Below, piece by piece: positions 50,430 through 57,937 of a stretch of 64,000 nucleotides of DNA. The first letter of the stretch is position 1; every line of letters starts with the position of its first letter. Location of the stretch: assembly GCA_035530275.1 (NCBI GenBank), contig DATKVC010000009.1:67694-131693 (forward strand), given 5' to 3'. The position numbers were made by a program, and so were the translations under genes. The notes beneath the pieces are model-generated. The model was not told where the DNA came from. It saw nothing but the letters and a program-made list of their open reading frames with translations, and did no database searches. This stretch comes from CAIJMU01 sp035530275 (GTDB lineage Bacteria > Spirochaetota > Spirochaetia > Treponematales > Rectinemataceae).

Positions 50430-51025
50430 TCGATCCCGTAATGCCCGAGGCGCGACGTGTACTCTTTGCTGTCGCGGTGACGCAAGGACTCGTGCTTGGC
50501 GATGTAATGGACGCGCAGAATGCCGTCGAGGATCTGCTCGGGGCGGGGAGGGCATCCTGGCACGTAGACATCCACGGGGATGACGCGATCGATGCCCTGG
50601 AGAACCGAGTAGGTGTCGAAGATGCCCCCGCTCGACGCGCAGGCGCCGACGGAGAGGACCCAGCGGGGCTCGGCGATCTGCTCGTAGACCTGCTTGAGGA
50701 CGGGTCCCAGCTTCTTGGAGATCGTGCCCATCACCATGAGGAGGTCGGCCTGCCGGGGCGAGTTGGAAAATCGCTCCATGCCGAAGCGCCCGAGATCGTA
50801 ATGGGCGGCGGCCGTCGCCATGAACTCGATGCCGCAGCAGGAAGTGGCGTAGAGCAGGGGCCACATCGAGCCCTTGCGGGCGAGGCCGACGGCGGCATCG
50901 AGGGTCGTCGCGAACCAGCCCTCGCCGCCATAGCCGGGCGGCGGCTCCACGGGTGAAAGAGTCTTGGCTTCGGACAGCTGCTGAAAGGGCTGCCCGGGTA
51001 TTTCGATCGGTGACTTTATTCCCAT
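50426..51025 (-). CDS. nuoB: NADH-quinone oxidoreductase subunit B
   Basis: A 199-residue PSST-type subunit holding cluster N2, which reduces the quinone. Cluster residues are in LYATSCCGIEFMATA (tandem Cys), VGACASSGGIF and VPGCPPRPEQIL. ATG 51025 gives the natural N-terminus and overlaps the nuoA end by 10 bp. Longer upstream codons are out of family. Confidence 0.96.
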   Translation of the reverse strand: MGIKSPIEIPGQPFQQLSEAKTLSPVEPPPGYGGEGWFATTLDAAVGLARKGSMWPLLYATSCCGIEFMATAAAHYDLGRFGMERFSNSPRQADLLMVMGTISKKLGPVLKQVYEQIAEPRWVLSVGACASSGGIFDTYSVLQGIDRVIPVDVYVPGCPPRPEQILDGILRVHYIAKHESLRHRDSKEYTSRLGHYGIE

Positions 51026-51390
51026 TTCAAGGCGCCTCGCTTGATGATGTAACGGAATCCGACCAGGACGAAGGCGATGAAGAGGCCCATTTCGGCGAGG
51101 CCGAACCACCCGAGCTCGCGGAAACTCACGGCCCAGGGGTACATGAAGACGAGCTCTACGTCAAAGATAACGAAGAGTATTGCTACCAGGAAGTATTTGA
51201 CGCTGAAGGGCGACCGAGCGTCTCCCTGAGAAGGGATGCCGCACTCGAAATTCGCGTCCTTTTTAGCGCTGTGACGACGCGGTCCAAGCAGGTGCGTAAG
51301 TATGAGGACCAGGGCGACGACCCCCCCCGAAATGAAGAGGGTGATGAGGATTGGTACGAAATCGGCGGCGGTGTGGGTTGGGCTTGGCAT
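51016..51390 (-). CDS. nuoA: NADH-quinone oxidoreductase subunit A
   Basis: A 124-residue three-helix membrane subunit. The loop FECGIPSQGDARSPFSVKYFLVAILFVIFDVELVFMYPWA is diagnostic and contains the quinone-entry-site Cys. It is the first nuo gene. The promoter lies only about 15 bp upstream, and no Shine-Dalgarno sequence precedes the ATG, so the transcript leader is probably very short. Confidence 0.96.
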   Translation of the reverse strand: MPSPTHTAADFVPILITLFISGGVVALVLILTHLLGPRRHSAKKDANFECGIPSQGDARSPFSVKYFLVAILFVIFDVELVFMYPWAVSFRELGWFGLAEMGLFIAFVLVGFRYIIKRGALKWE

Positions 51391-51404
51391 GGTAATCGGA
51401 TAAA

Positions 51405-51433
51405 ATACTATCGTGATGCCGGGATGGTGTCAA
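51405..51433 (-). promoter_or_regulatory. Near-consensus promoter of the nuo operon
   Basis: On the minus strand, a perfect TTGACA (51433-51428) and TAGTAT (51410-51405) are separated by exactly 17 bp. Transcription would start near 51398, about 8 nt before the nuoA ATG, leaving a nearly leaderless mRNA without a ribosome-binding site. Confidence 0.8.
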
Positions 51434-51590
51434 CTGAATATTCGGAATGCGCGATGAAGGAGCCGTCCCGCGGCTTTGACGCCGTGCCGGATTCCAGTAG
51501 ACTTGAGCCTCGGGCCTGACGAGGGCAGCGATCGCTGGAGCCTCGCTCCACTTCCATGCCGACGCCTTGGTCCGCGAACCGGAGGCGAAA

Positions 51591-53270
51591 ATGGCGGCCA
51601 GGACCAACGCTCGCGATTGGCAGACGAGGATTCGCCTTTGGGCGGCCCTCCTCATGGCATTCTATTTCATTTCGCGGATGGGGTATTACGCCATGGGCCT
51701 CATCTCCCCCGACGCCATGGAGGAGTATCTCAACGGGCTGTCTTTTTTATGGATTCTGACCCCCTTCTTTCTCTCCGTCATATTCGTTCACATGGCCCTC
51801 GGTCTATGGAAGATTTTCAAGCGCAATACCTTGAAGATGCCGCTCTGGGAGCTCGCCCAGATCGGCTTCGGACTCTCCCTTCCCTACTTCCTCTTTCCCT
51901 ATCTCGTGACGACCTATGTGATGGGCTATGTATTCGGCCTGCGGCTCAACTACGTCGATAGCATCCTCTTGACCTATCCCGCCGTGGCCTGGAGCTACGT
52001 CTGCGTGGCCATCGTCATGGGGGTTCACGGAAACATCGGCGCCAATGCCGTCCTCAGGATGCGGCCCTGGTATCCCCGCATCAAGTGGTTGTTGATCGGG
52101 ATACTCGCGCTGATCCCGATCTCGGCGGCCCTGGGATACCTCAGGGGCGGGAGCCAGCTCTATCGGGCCTTCATCGAAGGCAGACTCGCGCCTGACGACA
52201 TGCCCCATACCCTGGTCGAGGCCCAACGTGCCTTCATCGCGTTCTGGCACACGACCATCTATATTTCGCTCAGCCTCTTGTTCGCCTTCGTCTTCATCGC
52301 GCGAAGCCTGAGGTTGCGTGCCATGGAGAAGCGAAAGACCATCAGGGTCTTCTACCCGAGCGGCGCCATCGTTCCGGTGATACCCGGCACGACGATTCTG
52401 GAGGCCAGCCGCATCGGCTCCATCCCCCACGCTTCGATCTGCGGCGGCCGGAGCCGATGCACCACCTGTCGGATAAAGGTCGAGGCGGGCATGGATAATC
52501 TGAGCCCCGTCAGCGATCGCGAACGCAGGGCCCTGCTCAGGATCGGCGCCGCTTCGAACGTGCGCCTAGCCTGTCAGGCCCAGTGCCAGAAGGAAGAGAT
52601 ACGCATCGTGCCCTTGCTGCCGGCCAAGGTAGGCCCGAAGAAGGCGCGCTCCGAGAACAGGAGCACGATAGGGCGCGACGTCGAGCTTTCGGTGATGTTC
52701 GTCGACCTGCGGGGCTTCACGGGTCTGTCGGAGGGCAAGTTCGCCTACGACGTGGTGTACATCCTCAATACCTATTTCGAAAACATGGGGAGGGCGATCG
52801 AAAAGCAGGGCGGGCGGATCGACAAATTCCTGGGCGATGGCATCCTCGCCTACTTCGGCCTCGACCGAGATCCTCGCGACGGGGCCTTGAGCGCCCTCCG
52901 CTCGACCGTGGAAATGGCGCGGGAATTGGCTAACGCGAATCGCGAGCTCAAGGAGGCCCTGGACGAACCCCTCGCCATCGGGATCGGGCTCCATTACGGA
53001 GACGTGATCCTGGGCGAGGTGGGCTACAAGGAAAAATCCAGCCTGACGATCATCGGCGACACCGTGAACACCGCGAGCCGCCTCCAGTCGCTGAACAAAT
53101 CGGCGGGGACACAATTGATACTCTCGACGGCCCTGGCGGCCAAGGCCGGTGTCGACCTAAGCTACCTTCCGATGGCCACCGCCACGGTCCGCGGCAAGAC
53201 CGAACCCCTCCGCGTCTTCCTGGTCAAGGATCTCATCAGGGATCTACCGAGGGCCCTTTCCGCGGACTGA
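51591..53270 (+). CDS. Membrane class III nucleotide cyclase with [2Fe-2S] ferredoxin domain
   Basis: A 559-residue protein with three modules. Residues 1-245 contain about six transmembrane helices with membrane-embedded His residues (67, 146, 220). Residues about 250-345 form a plant-type ferredoxin with ligands Cys284, Cys290, Cys293 and Cys328. Residues about 365-550 form a class III cyclase: metal Asp in FVDLRGFTGLSE (Asp372), RIDKFLGDGILAYFG (Lys412, Asp416) and GDTVNTASRLQ. The Lys favours ATP, hence cAMP. I infer redox control of cyclase activity; haem binding by the His residues is possible but unproven. ATG 51591 has GGAGG five bases upstream. The gene is divergent from the nuo operon. 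Confidence 0.9.
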   Translation: MAARTNARDWQTRIRLWAALLMAFYFISRMGYYAMGLISPDAMEEYLNGLSFLWILTPFFLSVIFVHMALGLWKIFKRNTLKMPLWELAQIGFGLSLPYFLFPYLVTTYVMGYVFGLRLNYVDSILLTYPAVAWSYVCVAIVMGVHGNIGANAVLRMRPWYPRIKWLLIGILALIPISAALGYLRGGSQLYRAFIEGRLAPDDMPHTLVEAQRAFIAFWHTTIYISLSLLFAFVFIARSLRLRAMEKRKTIRVFYPSGAIVPVIPGTTILEASRIGSIPHASICGGRSRCTTCRIKVEAGMDNLSPVSDRERRALLRIGAASNVRLACQAQCQKEEIRIVPLLPAKVGPKKARSENRSTIGRDVELSVMFVDLRGFTGLSEGKFAYDVVYILNTYFENMGRAIEKQGGRIDKFLGDGILAYFGLDRDPRDGALSALRSTVEMARELANANRELKEALDEPLAIGIGLHYGDVILGEVGYKEKSSLTIIGDTVNTASRLQSLNKSAGTQLILSTALAAKAGVDLSYLPMATATVRGKTEPLRVFLVKDLIRDLPRALSAD

Positions 53271-53280
53271 GGAGCCGGAG

Positions 53281-55092
53281 CTAGAATGCCTCGAATTCCT
53301 CGTCCTTGACGCCGCTCGCGCTCGGACGCGGCTCCTGTCGCGCCTTCCGATCTTCAATGAGGGTGATGGCCGTCTTAGTAGCCCGGGCCTGCTTCGCAAC
53401 ACCCTCCTGCCTCTTGGCGGTGGCCTTTTCGGGAGGCAGTGCGGCCTTGGCTCGCGTGCGATTTTCGCCGCTTCGTTCCCGCGGCCGCCCACCCGCTTCC
53501 GTCTTGAAGAAGGCCATCGTCTCGTCGAGGGCCTTGGCCTGCTCGGAGAATTCCTCGGCCATCGTCGCGACGTTCCGGGATTGTCCCGAAAGTTCCTCCG
53601 TGGTCGACGAGAGCTCCTCGGAGAAGCTCGCGTTGTTCTGGATGACCGTATCGAGCTGCATAACGGCCTTGTTTATCTGGTCGGTGCCCAGAGACTGCTC
53701 GCGGCTCGCCGCCGCGATCTCCTGCACGAGGTCGGCCGTTTTTTTAATCTGGGGCACGATGGCCGATATGAGGCCACCGGCCCTTTCGGCGACTTCGACC
53801 GAGACGGTGGAAATCGAGGCGATTTCGCCGGCGGCCGTCTGGCTTCGCTCGGCGAGCTTGCGGACCTCGCTCGCGACGACCGCGAAGCCCCTGCCGGCCT
53901 CGCCGGCCCTCGCCGCCTCGATGGCGGCGTTGAGGGCGAGGAGGTTCGTGTTGCGGGCTATCTCCTCGATGATGGCGATCTTCGAGGCGATGCGGCGCAT
54001 CGCGTCCACCGTGTCGAGGACGGCCTGCGCCCCTTGTTCCGCCTCGGTGGAGGATTTCTTGGCGATCTGGTCGGTCGCGAGGGAATTGTCGGCGTTCTGC
54101 TTGATGCTCACGCTCATCTCTTCCAGGGCCGAGGAAACTTCCTCGGCGCTCGAGGCCTGCTCGGTCGCCCCTTGGGAGAGCTGGACAGCGGAGCTCGACA
54201 ATTCCTCGATGCCCTGGGCCATCATATCGGCCGAACTATTGAGATCCTGGCTGCCCTGGGAAAGAAGATCGGAACTCGACCTGATCTTGCCGACGACCTC
54301 GGCGAGACTCGTGGTCATCCGGTCGAATGCCGCGCCGAGGGCGCCGATTTCGTCCCTTCGGGTTACGATTCCCGCGTCGAGCCTGTTGCCGAGATCTCCG
54401 TCGGCCATGGCCTCGGCGTTGGCAACCACCCGTGCCAGGGGCTTCGTGATGGAATTGGAGATGAGGAGGCCGACGACAAGCACGAGGAGGGAGACGGCGC
54501 CGAGCACGATGAAAAAGACGAGGATCGTACTGTCGGCCGCCGCCTTGGCGGTCTTTATCATGAGATCGGCGGAACTCGAGAGCTCGGCAGCCAGATCCTT
54601 GGCCTTGGCATGGACCTCGGCTTCGAGGGATCGCCCCGAACTGTTGTACAGCGCCAAGGCTTCGGCATTCTTGTTAGCCGACGCCAGGTCGATGATTTTC
54701 GTCCTTACCGCGAGAAAGGTCGCTTCCGCCGTTTGGCTCGCAAGCGCGAAGGATTTCTCTTCGGGGCTGAGATTCTTCGAGAGAATTTGATCGTAGAGCG
54801 CCGAATTCGCCTTCGTTCTCGTGGTTATGTCGGCGAGGATGCGCTGGTTCTCCTTTTGGTCGGTTGTGAGCATGAGGTCGAACATGTCGGCCTGCATGGC
54901 TCGCTCCTGATTGCGGGAGTCGTTGATCCACTGCACGGTGAGGAGGTGGTCGTTGTAGAGGGCGTCCATCTCCGTGACCATGGTATCGAGGTCGGCCCGC
55001 GCGACCAACCCGATGCCCACGAGGGCTGCTATGGCCATCGCGATAAGAAGGAAGAGTTTTACCGAGACCTTGAGCGATGCGAGAAAACGCAT
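53281..55092 (-). CDS. Transmembrane methyl-accepting chemotaxis protein
   Basis: A 603-residue chemoreceptor. Helix 1 (about residues 10-30) and helix 2 (about 190-212) flank a four-helix-bundle sensor domain. HAMP (about 213-265) leads into the signalling coiled coil, with the tip EEIARNTNLLALNAAIEAARAGEAGRGFAVVASEVRKLAERS as the key region. A Lys/Arg-rich tail of about 70 residues ends in DEEFEAF, resembling the C-terminal CheR/CheB-tethering pentapeptide of other receptors. It should link an external cue to CheA. GGAGG precedes the ATG. It converges with the cyclase gene, with 10 bp between the two stops. Confidence 0.92.
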   Translation of the reverse strand: MRFLASLKVSVKLFLLIAMAIAALVGIGLVARADLDTMVTEMDALYNDHLLTVQWINDSRNQERAMQADMFDLMLTTDQKENQRILADITTRTKANSALYDQILSKNLSPEEKSFALASQTAEATFLAVRTKIIDLASANKNAEALALYNSSGRSLEAEVHAKAKDLAAELSSSADLMIKTAKAAADSTILVFFIVLGAVSLLVLVVGLLISNSITKPLARVVANAEAMADGDLGNRLDAGIVTRRDEIGALGAAFDRMTTSLAEVVGKIRSSSDLLSQGSQDLNSSADMMAQGIEELSSSAVQLSQGATEQASSAEEVSSALEEMSVSIKQNADNSLATDQIAKKSSTEAEQGAQAVLDTVDAMRRIASKIAIIEEIARNTNLLALNAAIEAARAGEAGRGFAVVASEVRKLAERSQTAAGEIASISTVSVEVAERAGGLISAIVPQIKKTADLVQEIAAASREQSLGTDQINKAVMQLDTVIQNNASFSEELSSTTEELSGQSRNVATMAEEFSEQAKALDETMAFFKTEAGGRPRERSGENRTRAKAALPPEKATAKRQEGVAKQARATKTAITLIEDRKARQEPRPSASGVKDEEFEAF

Positions 55093-55326
55093 GACAGCCT
55101 CCGTGAAAGGGAAGGCCTTGGAGAAGGCACAGTCGGACTTTAGGCGAGCGGCGGATTCGTCATAGGAACTGCCATGGGGCGCGGTTCCTTGCTGAGGCCT
55201 CCGCGAATGTCTGATGTTTTTGCATCCCTTTCAGCAAGAATTTAGCAGTGACCTACCCTTGGCGCAAGGCCTCGAGGCTGCAAAGCGTTCCGATTGAGAC
55301 TAATGCTCGTGACAGTCAGGATTTGC

Positions 55327-55397
55327 TTGACAGTCGAGTACACCGTGTTAGATTGATGGCGACTTATTTGTAGAACACTTTCACCAATTCTAGATAA
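55327..55397 (+). promoter_or_regulatory. Promoter/operator module, copy 1
   Basis: Within the 324-bp gene-free stretch 55093-55416, TTGACA (55327-55332) is followed by CGTGTTA (55344-55350), GTAGAACACTT (55370-55380) and TAGATAA (55391-55397). The same elements with nearly the same spacing recur at 56118-56192. TAGATT at 55349-55354 could be the -10 box with a 16-bp spacer. A second TGACAGTC lies 18 bp upstream (55310-55317). The rest of the gap shows nothing definite. Confidence 0.7.
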
Positions 55398-55416
55398 GGC
55401 GAGAAAGGATACATGT

Positions 55417-56100
55417 ATGGAAATTAAGGGAATTTCCTCTCAGGCCCTGCGCTTATTCCTTGCCGAAATGGCGGAAGTCTATCGAAGGCGCTTCGCTGTC
55501 GACGTCGCGATTGAATCGATCGGCGGCCTCGATGCCGTCGCTCGGATCCAGTCCGGAGAAGCCTTTGACCTGGTCGTTCTGGCCGCCGATGCGATCGACA
55601 AGCTGCTCGCCACCGGCCAGCTCCAAGCCGGCAGCAAGGTGGATCTAGCTCAATCCGAAGTGGCCGTGGCAGTGCGCGAGGGCATGCCCCGCCCCGACAT
55701 TTCCACGGAAGAAGCCTTCAAAAAGACGATTCTCGCGGCGAAGAGCATCGGCTATTCGACAGGACCAAGCGGGATCGCCATCATCAAGCTCTTCGAGAGA
55801 TGGGGCATTCTCGAGACGATCGGAGACAGACTCGTCCAGGCGACTTCGGGCACTCCTGTCGGCTCGCTGATAGCCCGGGGGGACCTGGAAATCGGCTTTC
55901 AGCAACTCGGCGAGCTTCTGCCGATCGGAGGCATCACCGTACTGGGCACCTTGCCCAAGGCCCTACGGATCGTCACCACCTTTTCCGGCGCCTTGGGTTC
56001 GAAGGCCGGGCAGACTGAGGCGGCGCGTGCCTTCCTCGCCTTTTTGGCCTCGCAGGAAGCGGCGGAAGCCAAGCGATGCCAGGGCATGGACCCGGCCTGA
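55417..56100 (+). CDS. Cytosolic ModA-like substrate-binding-domain protein
   Basis: A 227-residue type II periplasmic-binding fold (SBP_bac_11/ModA-like). Typical segments are GGLDAVARIQSGEAFDLVVLAADAIDKLL, SIGYSTGPSGIAIIKLFERW and GSLIARGDLEIGFQQLGEL. There is no signal peptide: the protein starts directly with MEIKGISSQALRLFLAEMAE. It is therefore cytosolic, unlike true transport binding proteins, and no ABC permease is adjacent. A role as an intracellular ligand sensor or in metabolism is possible. It carries the same upstream promoter/operator module as the tricarboxylate-transport operon that follows, so the two are probably co-regulated. AAAGGA precedes the ATG. Confidence 0.82.
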   Translation: MEIKGISSQALRLFLAEMAEVYRRRFAVDVAIESIGGLDAVARIQSGEAFDLVVLAADAIDKLLATGQLQAGSKVDLAQSEVAVAVREGMPRPDISTEEAFKKTILAAKSIGYSTGPSGIAIIKLFERWGILETIGDRLVQATSGTPVGSLIARGDLEIGFQQLGELLPIGGITVLGTLPKALRIVTTFSGALGSKAGQTEAARAFLAFLASQEAAEAKRCQGMDPA

Positions 56101-56117
56101 AATACGACAGATAAGGC

Positions 56118-56192
56118 TTGACAGCTAGCAAAGCCGTGTTACCTTCATGGCATTCAAAAGTGTAGAACACTTAATACGGACACTTTAGATAA
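56118..56192 (+). promoter_or_regulatory. Promoter/operator module, copy 2
   Basis: TTGACA (56118-56123), CGTGTTA (56135-56141), GTAGAACACTT (56162-56172) and TAGATAA (56186-56192) repeat the layout found at 55327-55397. TTGACA to CGTGTTA is 17 bp in both, and TTGACA to the operator is 43 and 44 bp. It should drive the tricarboxylate-transport operon. Confidence 0.7.
56158..56172. promoter_or_regulatory. Perfect palindromic operator AAGTGT-AGA-ACACTT
   Basis: A perfect 6-bp inverted repeat with a 3-bp centre lies about 10 bp past the expected transcription start in copy 2. Copy 1 keeps only the right half (GTAGAACACTT at 55370-55380). ACACTT recurs once more at 56180-56185. It is a likely repressor site; no regulator gene lies next to it. 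Confidence 0.65.
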
Positions 56193-56445
56193 ATTATTAT
56201 GGAGATTATGGTTATATAACAAGACCTCGCGCTAATCGTCGCGAAGGAGATGAGGAAGCTGCGGACGCAGACCGCCAGCGGGATCGGGACGACGGGGGAA
56301 GAGCTCGAGCAAGTTCATCAATCGTGAGGCTACATAAAGCTGAAGAAATAAGACGAACGGAGGCAGGAGCATGGGAATTTCACGAATCAAACAAACGTCC
56401 GAAGCGGGAGCCCGAAGGGTTTCATTCAAGGCTCAAAGGAAGAGC
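56193..56445. other. Long leader upstream of the tricarboxylate-binding protein
   Basis: About 250 bp between the operator module and the chosen tctC start. A 25-codon open frame (56250-56327) looks mildly protein-like but has its purine-rich site directly against the ATG and no recognisable match. An in-frame ATG for the binding protein at 56371, with GGAGG ahead, would lengthen its N-terminus by 25 residues. Nothing else definite is seen. Confidence 0.4.
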
Positions 56446-57420
56446 ATGAAGGCCACCTTCGCCATGACCGTATCGATCGCGGCGCTGGCCCTGTCCTTCT
56501 TGGGCTGTTCCGCGGCTCAGGGGAAGTACCCGTCCAGGACGATCGACTTCCTCGTTCCGGCCGCTCCAGGTGGAGCCTGGGATCTGACGGCGCGGGCCGT
56601 GCAAAAGGTGCTGACAGATAGCAAGCTGGTGAGCCAGGACATTTCCATCGTCAACAAACCCGGCGGAAACGGCGAGGTGGCCTGGCGGGATTTGCAGACC
56701 AAGGATGGGTACTCCATTTCCATGAACTCGTCGCTCCTCATCACCAACAACCTTCTGGGCACCAGCCAGTTGACCTATAAGGACTTTACTCCCTTGGCGA
56801 CCGTGAACGCCGATTGGGAAACCCTGGCAGTCCCTCAGGATTCGAATTTCAAGTCGGCGGATGCGCTCATGAAGAAGCTCAAGGATGATCCGGCTTCCGT
56901 GAAAATCGGAATATTCGGAATAGGGACAGTTCCGCATCTCGCATTCATTCAGGCCGCCCAGGCCTACGGCGTCGACATCGCGAAATTGAACTTCCTCGTC
57001 TACAAGAGCGGGGCGGAGATCATACCGGCGCTTCTCGGACACCACATCGACGCGACGACCATGTACGTCTCGGAGGCGGCGGACCAGTTCAAGGCAGGCA
57101 AGCTGGCCCTTCTCGCTGTCGACTCGGAGGCCAGATTGAGCGGATTGGACTCCGTCCCGACCTGGAAGGAACTGGGCAAGGACGTGGTACTCCCGAGCTG
57201 GAGAGGCATCATGGGCCCGGCCAAGATGACCAAGGATCAGATCGCGTACTGGGACGATAAATTGGGCAAGATGGTCGCCACCGACGCGTGGAAGAAGATA
57301 ATAACTGATAATAACTGGCAGGCTTACTATAAGAACAGCGCCGACAGTGTGGCGATGATCGACGAGCAGACCGCCGCCCTCGGCGATCTTATCCGGAAGG
57401 CCGGACTCGTCAAAAAATAG
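56446..57420 (+). CDS. tctC: Tripartite tricarboxylate transporter substrate-binding lipoprotein (TctC/Bug family)
   Basis: A 324-residue Bug-family binding protein. The N-terminus MKATFAMTVSIAALALSFLGC is a lipoprotein signal with the lipobox Cys at residue 21. The mature part has the family hallmarks YPSRTIDFLVPAAPGGAWDLTAR, VNKPGGNGEVAWRDL and HHIDATTMYVSEAA. It should capture a carboxylate for the TctA/TctB membrane complex. ATG 56446 was preferred because it gives a normal-length lipoprotein signal and has AAGGA five bases ahead; ATG 56371 has a stronger site but adds a long basic N-terminus. A strong hairpin follows the stop. Confidence 0.9.
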   Translation: MKATFAMTVSIAALALSFLGCSAAQGKYPSRTIDFLVPAAPGGAWDLTARAVQKVLTDSKLVSQDISIVNKPGGNGEVAWRDLQTKDGYSISMNSSLLITNNLLGTSQLTYKDFTPLATVNADWETLAVPQDSNFKSADALMKKLKDDPASVKIGIFGIGTVPHLAFIQAAQAYGVDIAKLNFLVYKSGAEIIPALLGHHIDATTMYVSEAADQFKAGKLALLAVDSEARLSGLDSVPTWKELGKDVVLPSWRGIMGPAKMTKDQIAYWDDKLGKMVATDAWKKIITDNNWQAYYKNSADSVAMIDEQTAALGDLIRKAGLVKK

Positions 57421-57424
57421 ACGC

Positions 57425-57450
57425 GGAGAGGGGGCGCGAGCCCCCTCTCC
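57425..57450 (+). terminator. 11-bp GC-rich hairpin between tctC and tctB
   Basis: GGAGAGGGGGC (57425-57435) pairs perfectly with 57440-57450 around a 4-nt loop, starting 5 nt after the tctC stop. No T-run follows, so it is more likely a barrier to 3' exonucleases or a partial terminator that keeps tctC mRNA more abundant than tctBA mRNA. Confidence 0.6.
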
Positions 57451-57473
57451 TGCGATGAAAGGCGGATGGGATT

Positions 57474-57920
57474 TTGTATCTGCGATTAATCACCCCCGTT
57501 CTCACCGCGGTGTTGGGGCTCTGCATCGTCGTAGGGTCCTTGCTGCTGCCCAAAGCCCTGTTCGGCGACCCCGACGGCCCCAAGTATTTCCCCCTGCTCG
57601 TCGGCGCTGTCATGGCCGTAATGAGCCTGGTGGACTTCGGCATGGAATGGAAGAAGCGACGAGAGAACCAAGGATTGTCGGCCCGATTGAAGGCGGGCCG
57701 CGCACCTCGCTTGTTGATCGGCTCGATCCTCATCTCCTTGGTCTATTCCTTCATATTCGAAAAGGCCGGCTTTCTCGTCTCGACCATCCTGTTTCTGGGG
57801 GCCGAACTGTTCCTGGTCAACGGCCGCAGGAAATGGCTCGCGAACATCCTCGTCGCGGTCCTCTTCACGCTGGCTCTGTGGTACGCATTCGCCCGTTTAC
57901 TCGGCATAAATCTGCCGTAG
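57474..57920 (+). CDS. tctB: Tripartite tricarboxylate transporter small membrane subunit TctB
   Basis: A 148-residue membrane protein with four predicted transmembrane helices (about residues 5-25, 38-58, 80-100 and 120-142). It starts YLRLITPVLTAVLGL and has GDPDGPKYFPLLVGAVMAV, typical of TctB. It assembles with TctA. The start is a TTG at 57474; no in-frame ATG gives a complete first helix. The TctA gene follows after 17 bp. Confidence 0.88.
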   Translation: MYLRLITPVLTAVLGLCIVVGSLLLPKALFGDPDGPKYFPLLVGAVMAVMSLVDFGMEWKKRRENQGLSARLKAGRAPRLLIGSILISLVYSFIFEKAGFLVSTILFLGAELFLVNGRRKWLANILVAVLFTLALWYAFARLLGINLP

Positions 57921-57937
57921 GCATGGAAGGATCATAG

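Noticed and set aside
55093..55326. Possible flagellar-type sigma-28 or sigma-54 promoter for the chemoreceptor gene
   Set aside because: A TAAA-like element is present, but no matching GCCGATAA or TGGCAC/TTGC partner was found at the right spacing.
56250..56327. 25-codon open frame upstream of tctC as a gene
   Set aside because: Its purine-rich site abuts the ATG with no spacing, and no family is recognisable; kept only as a note in the leader description.
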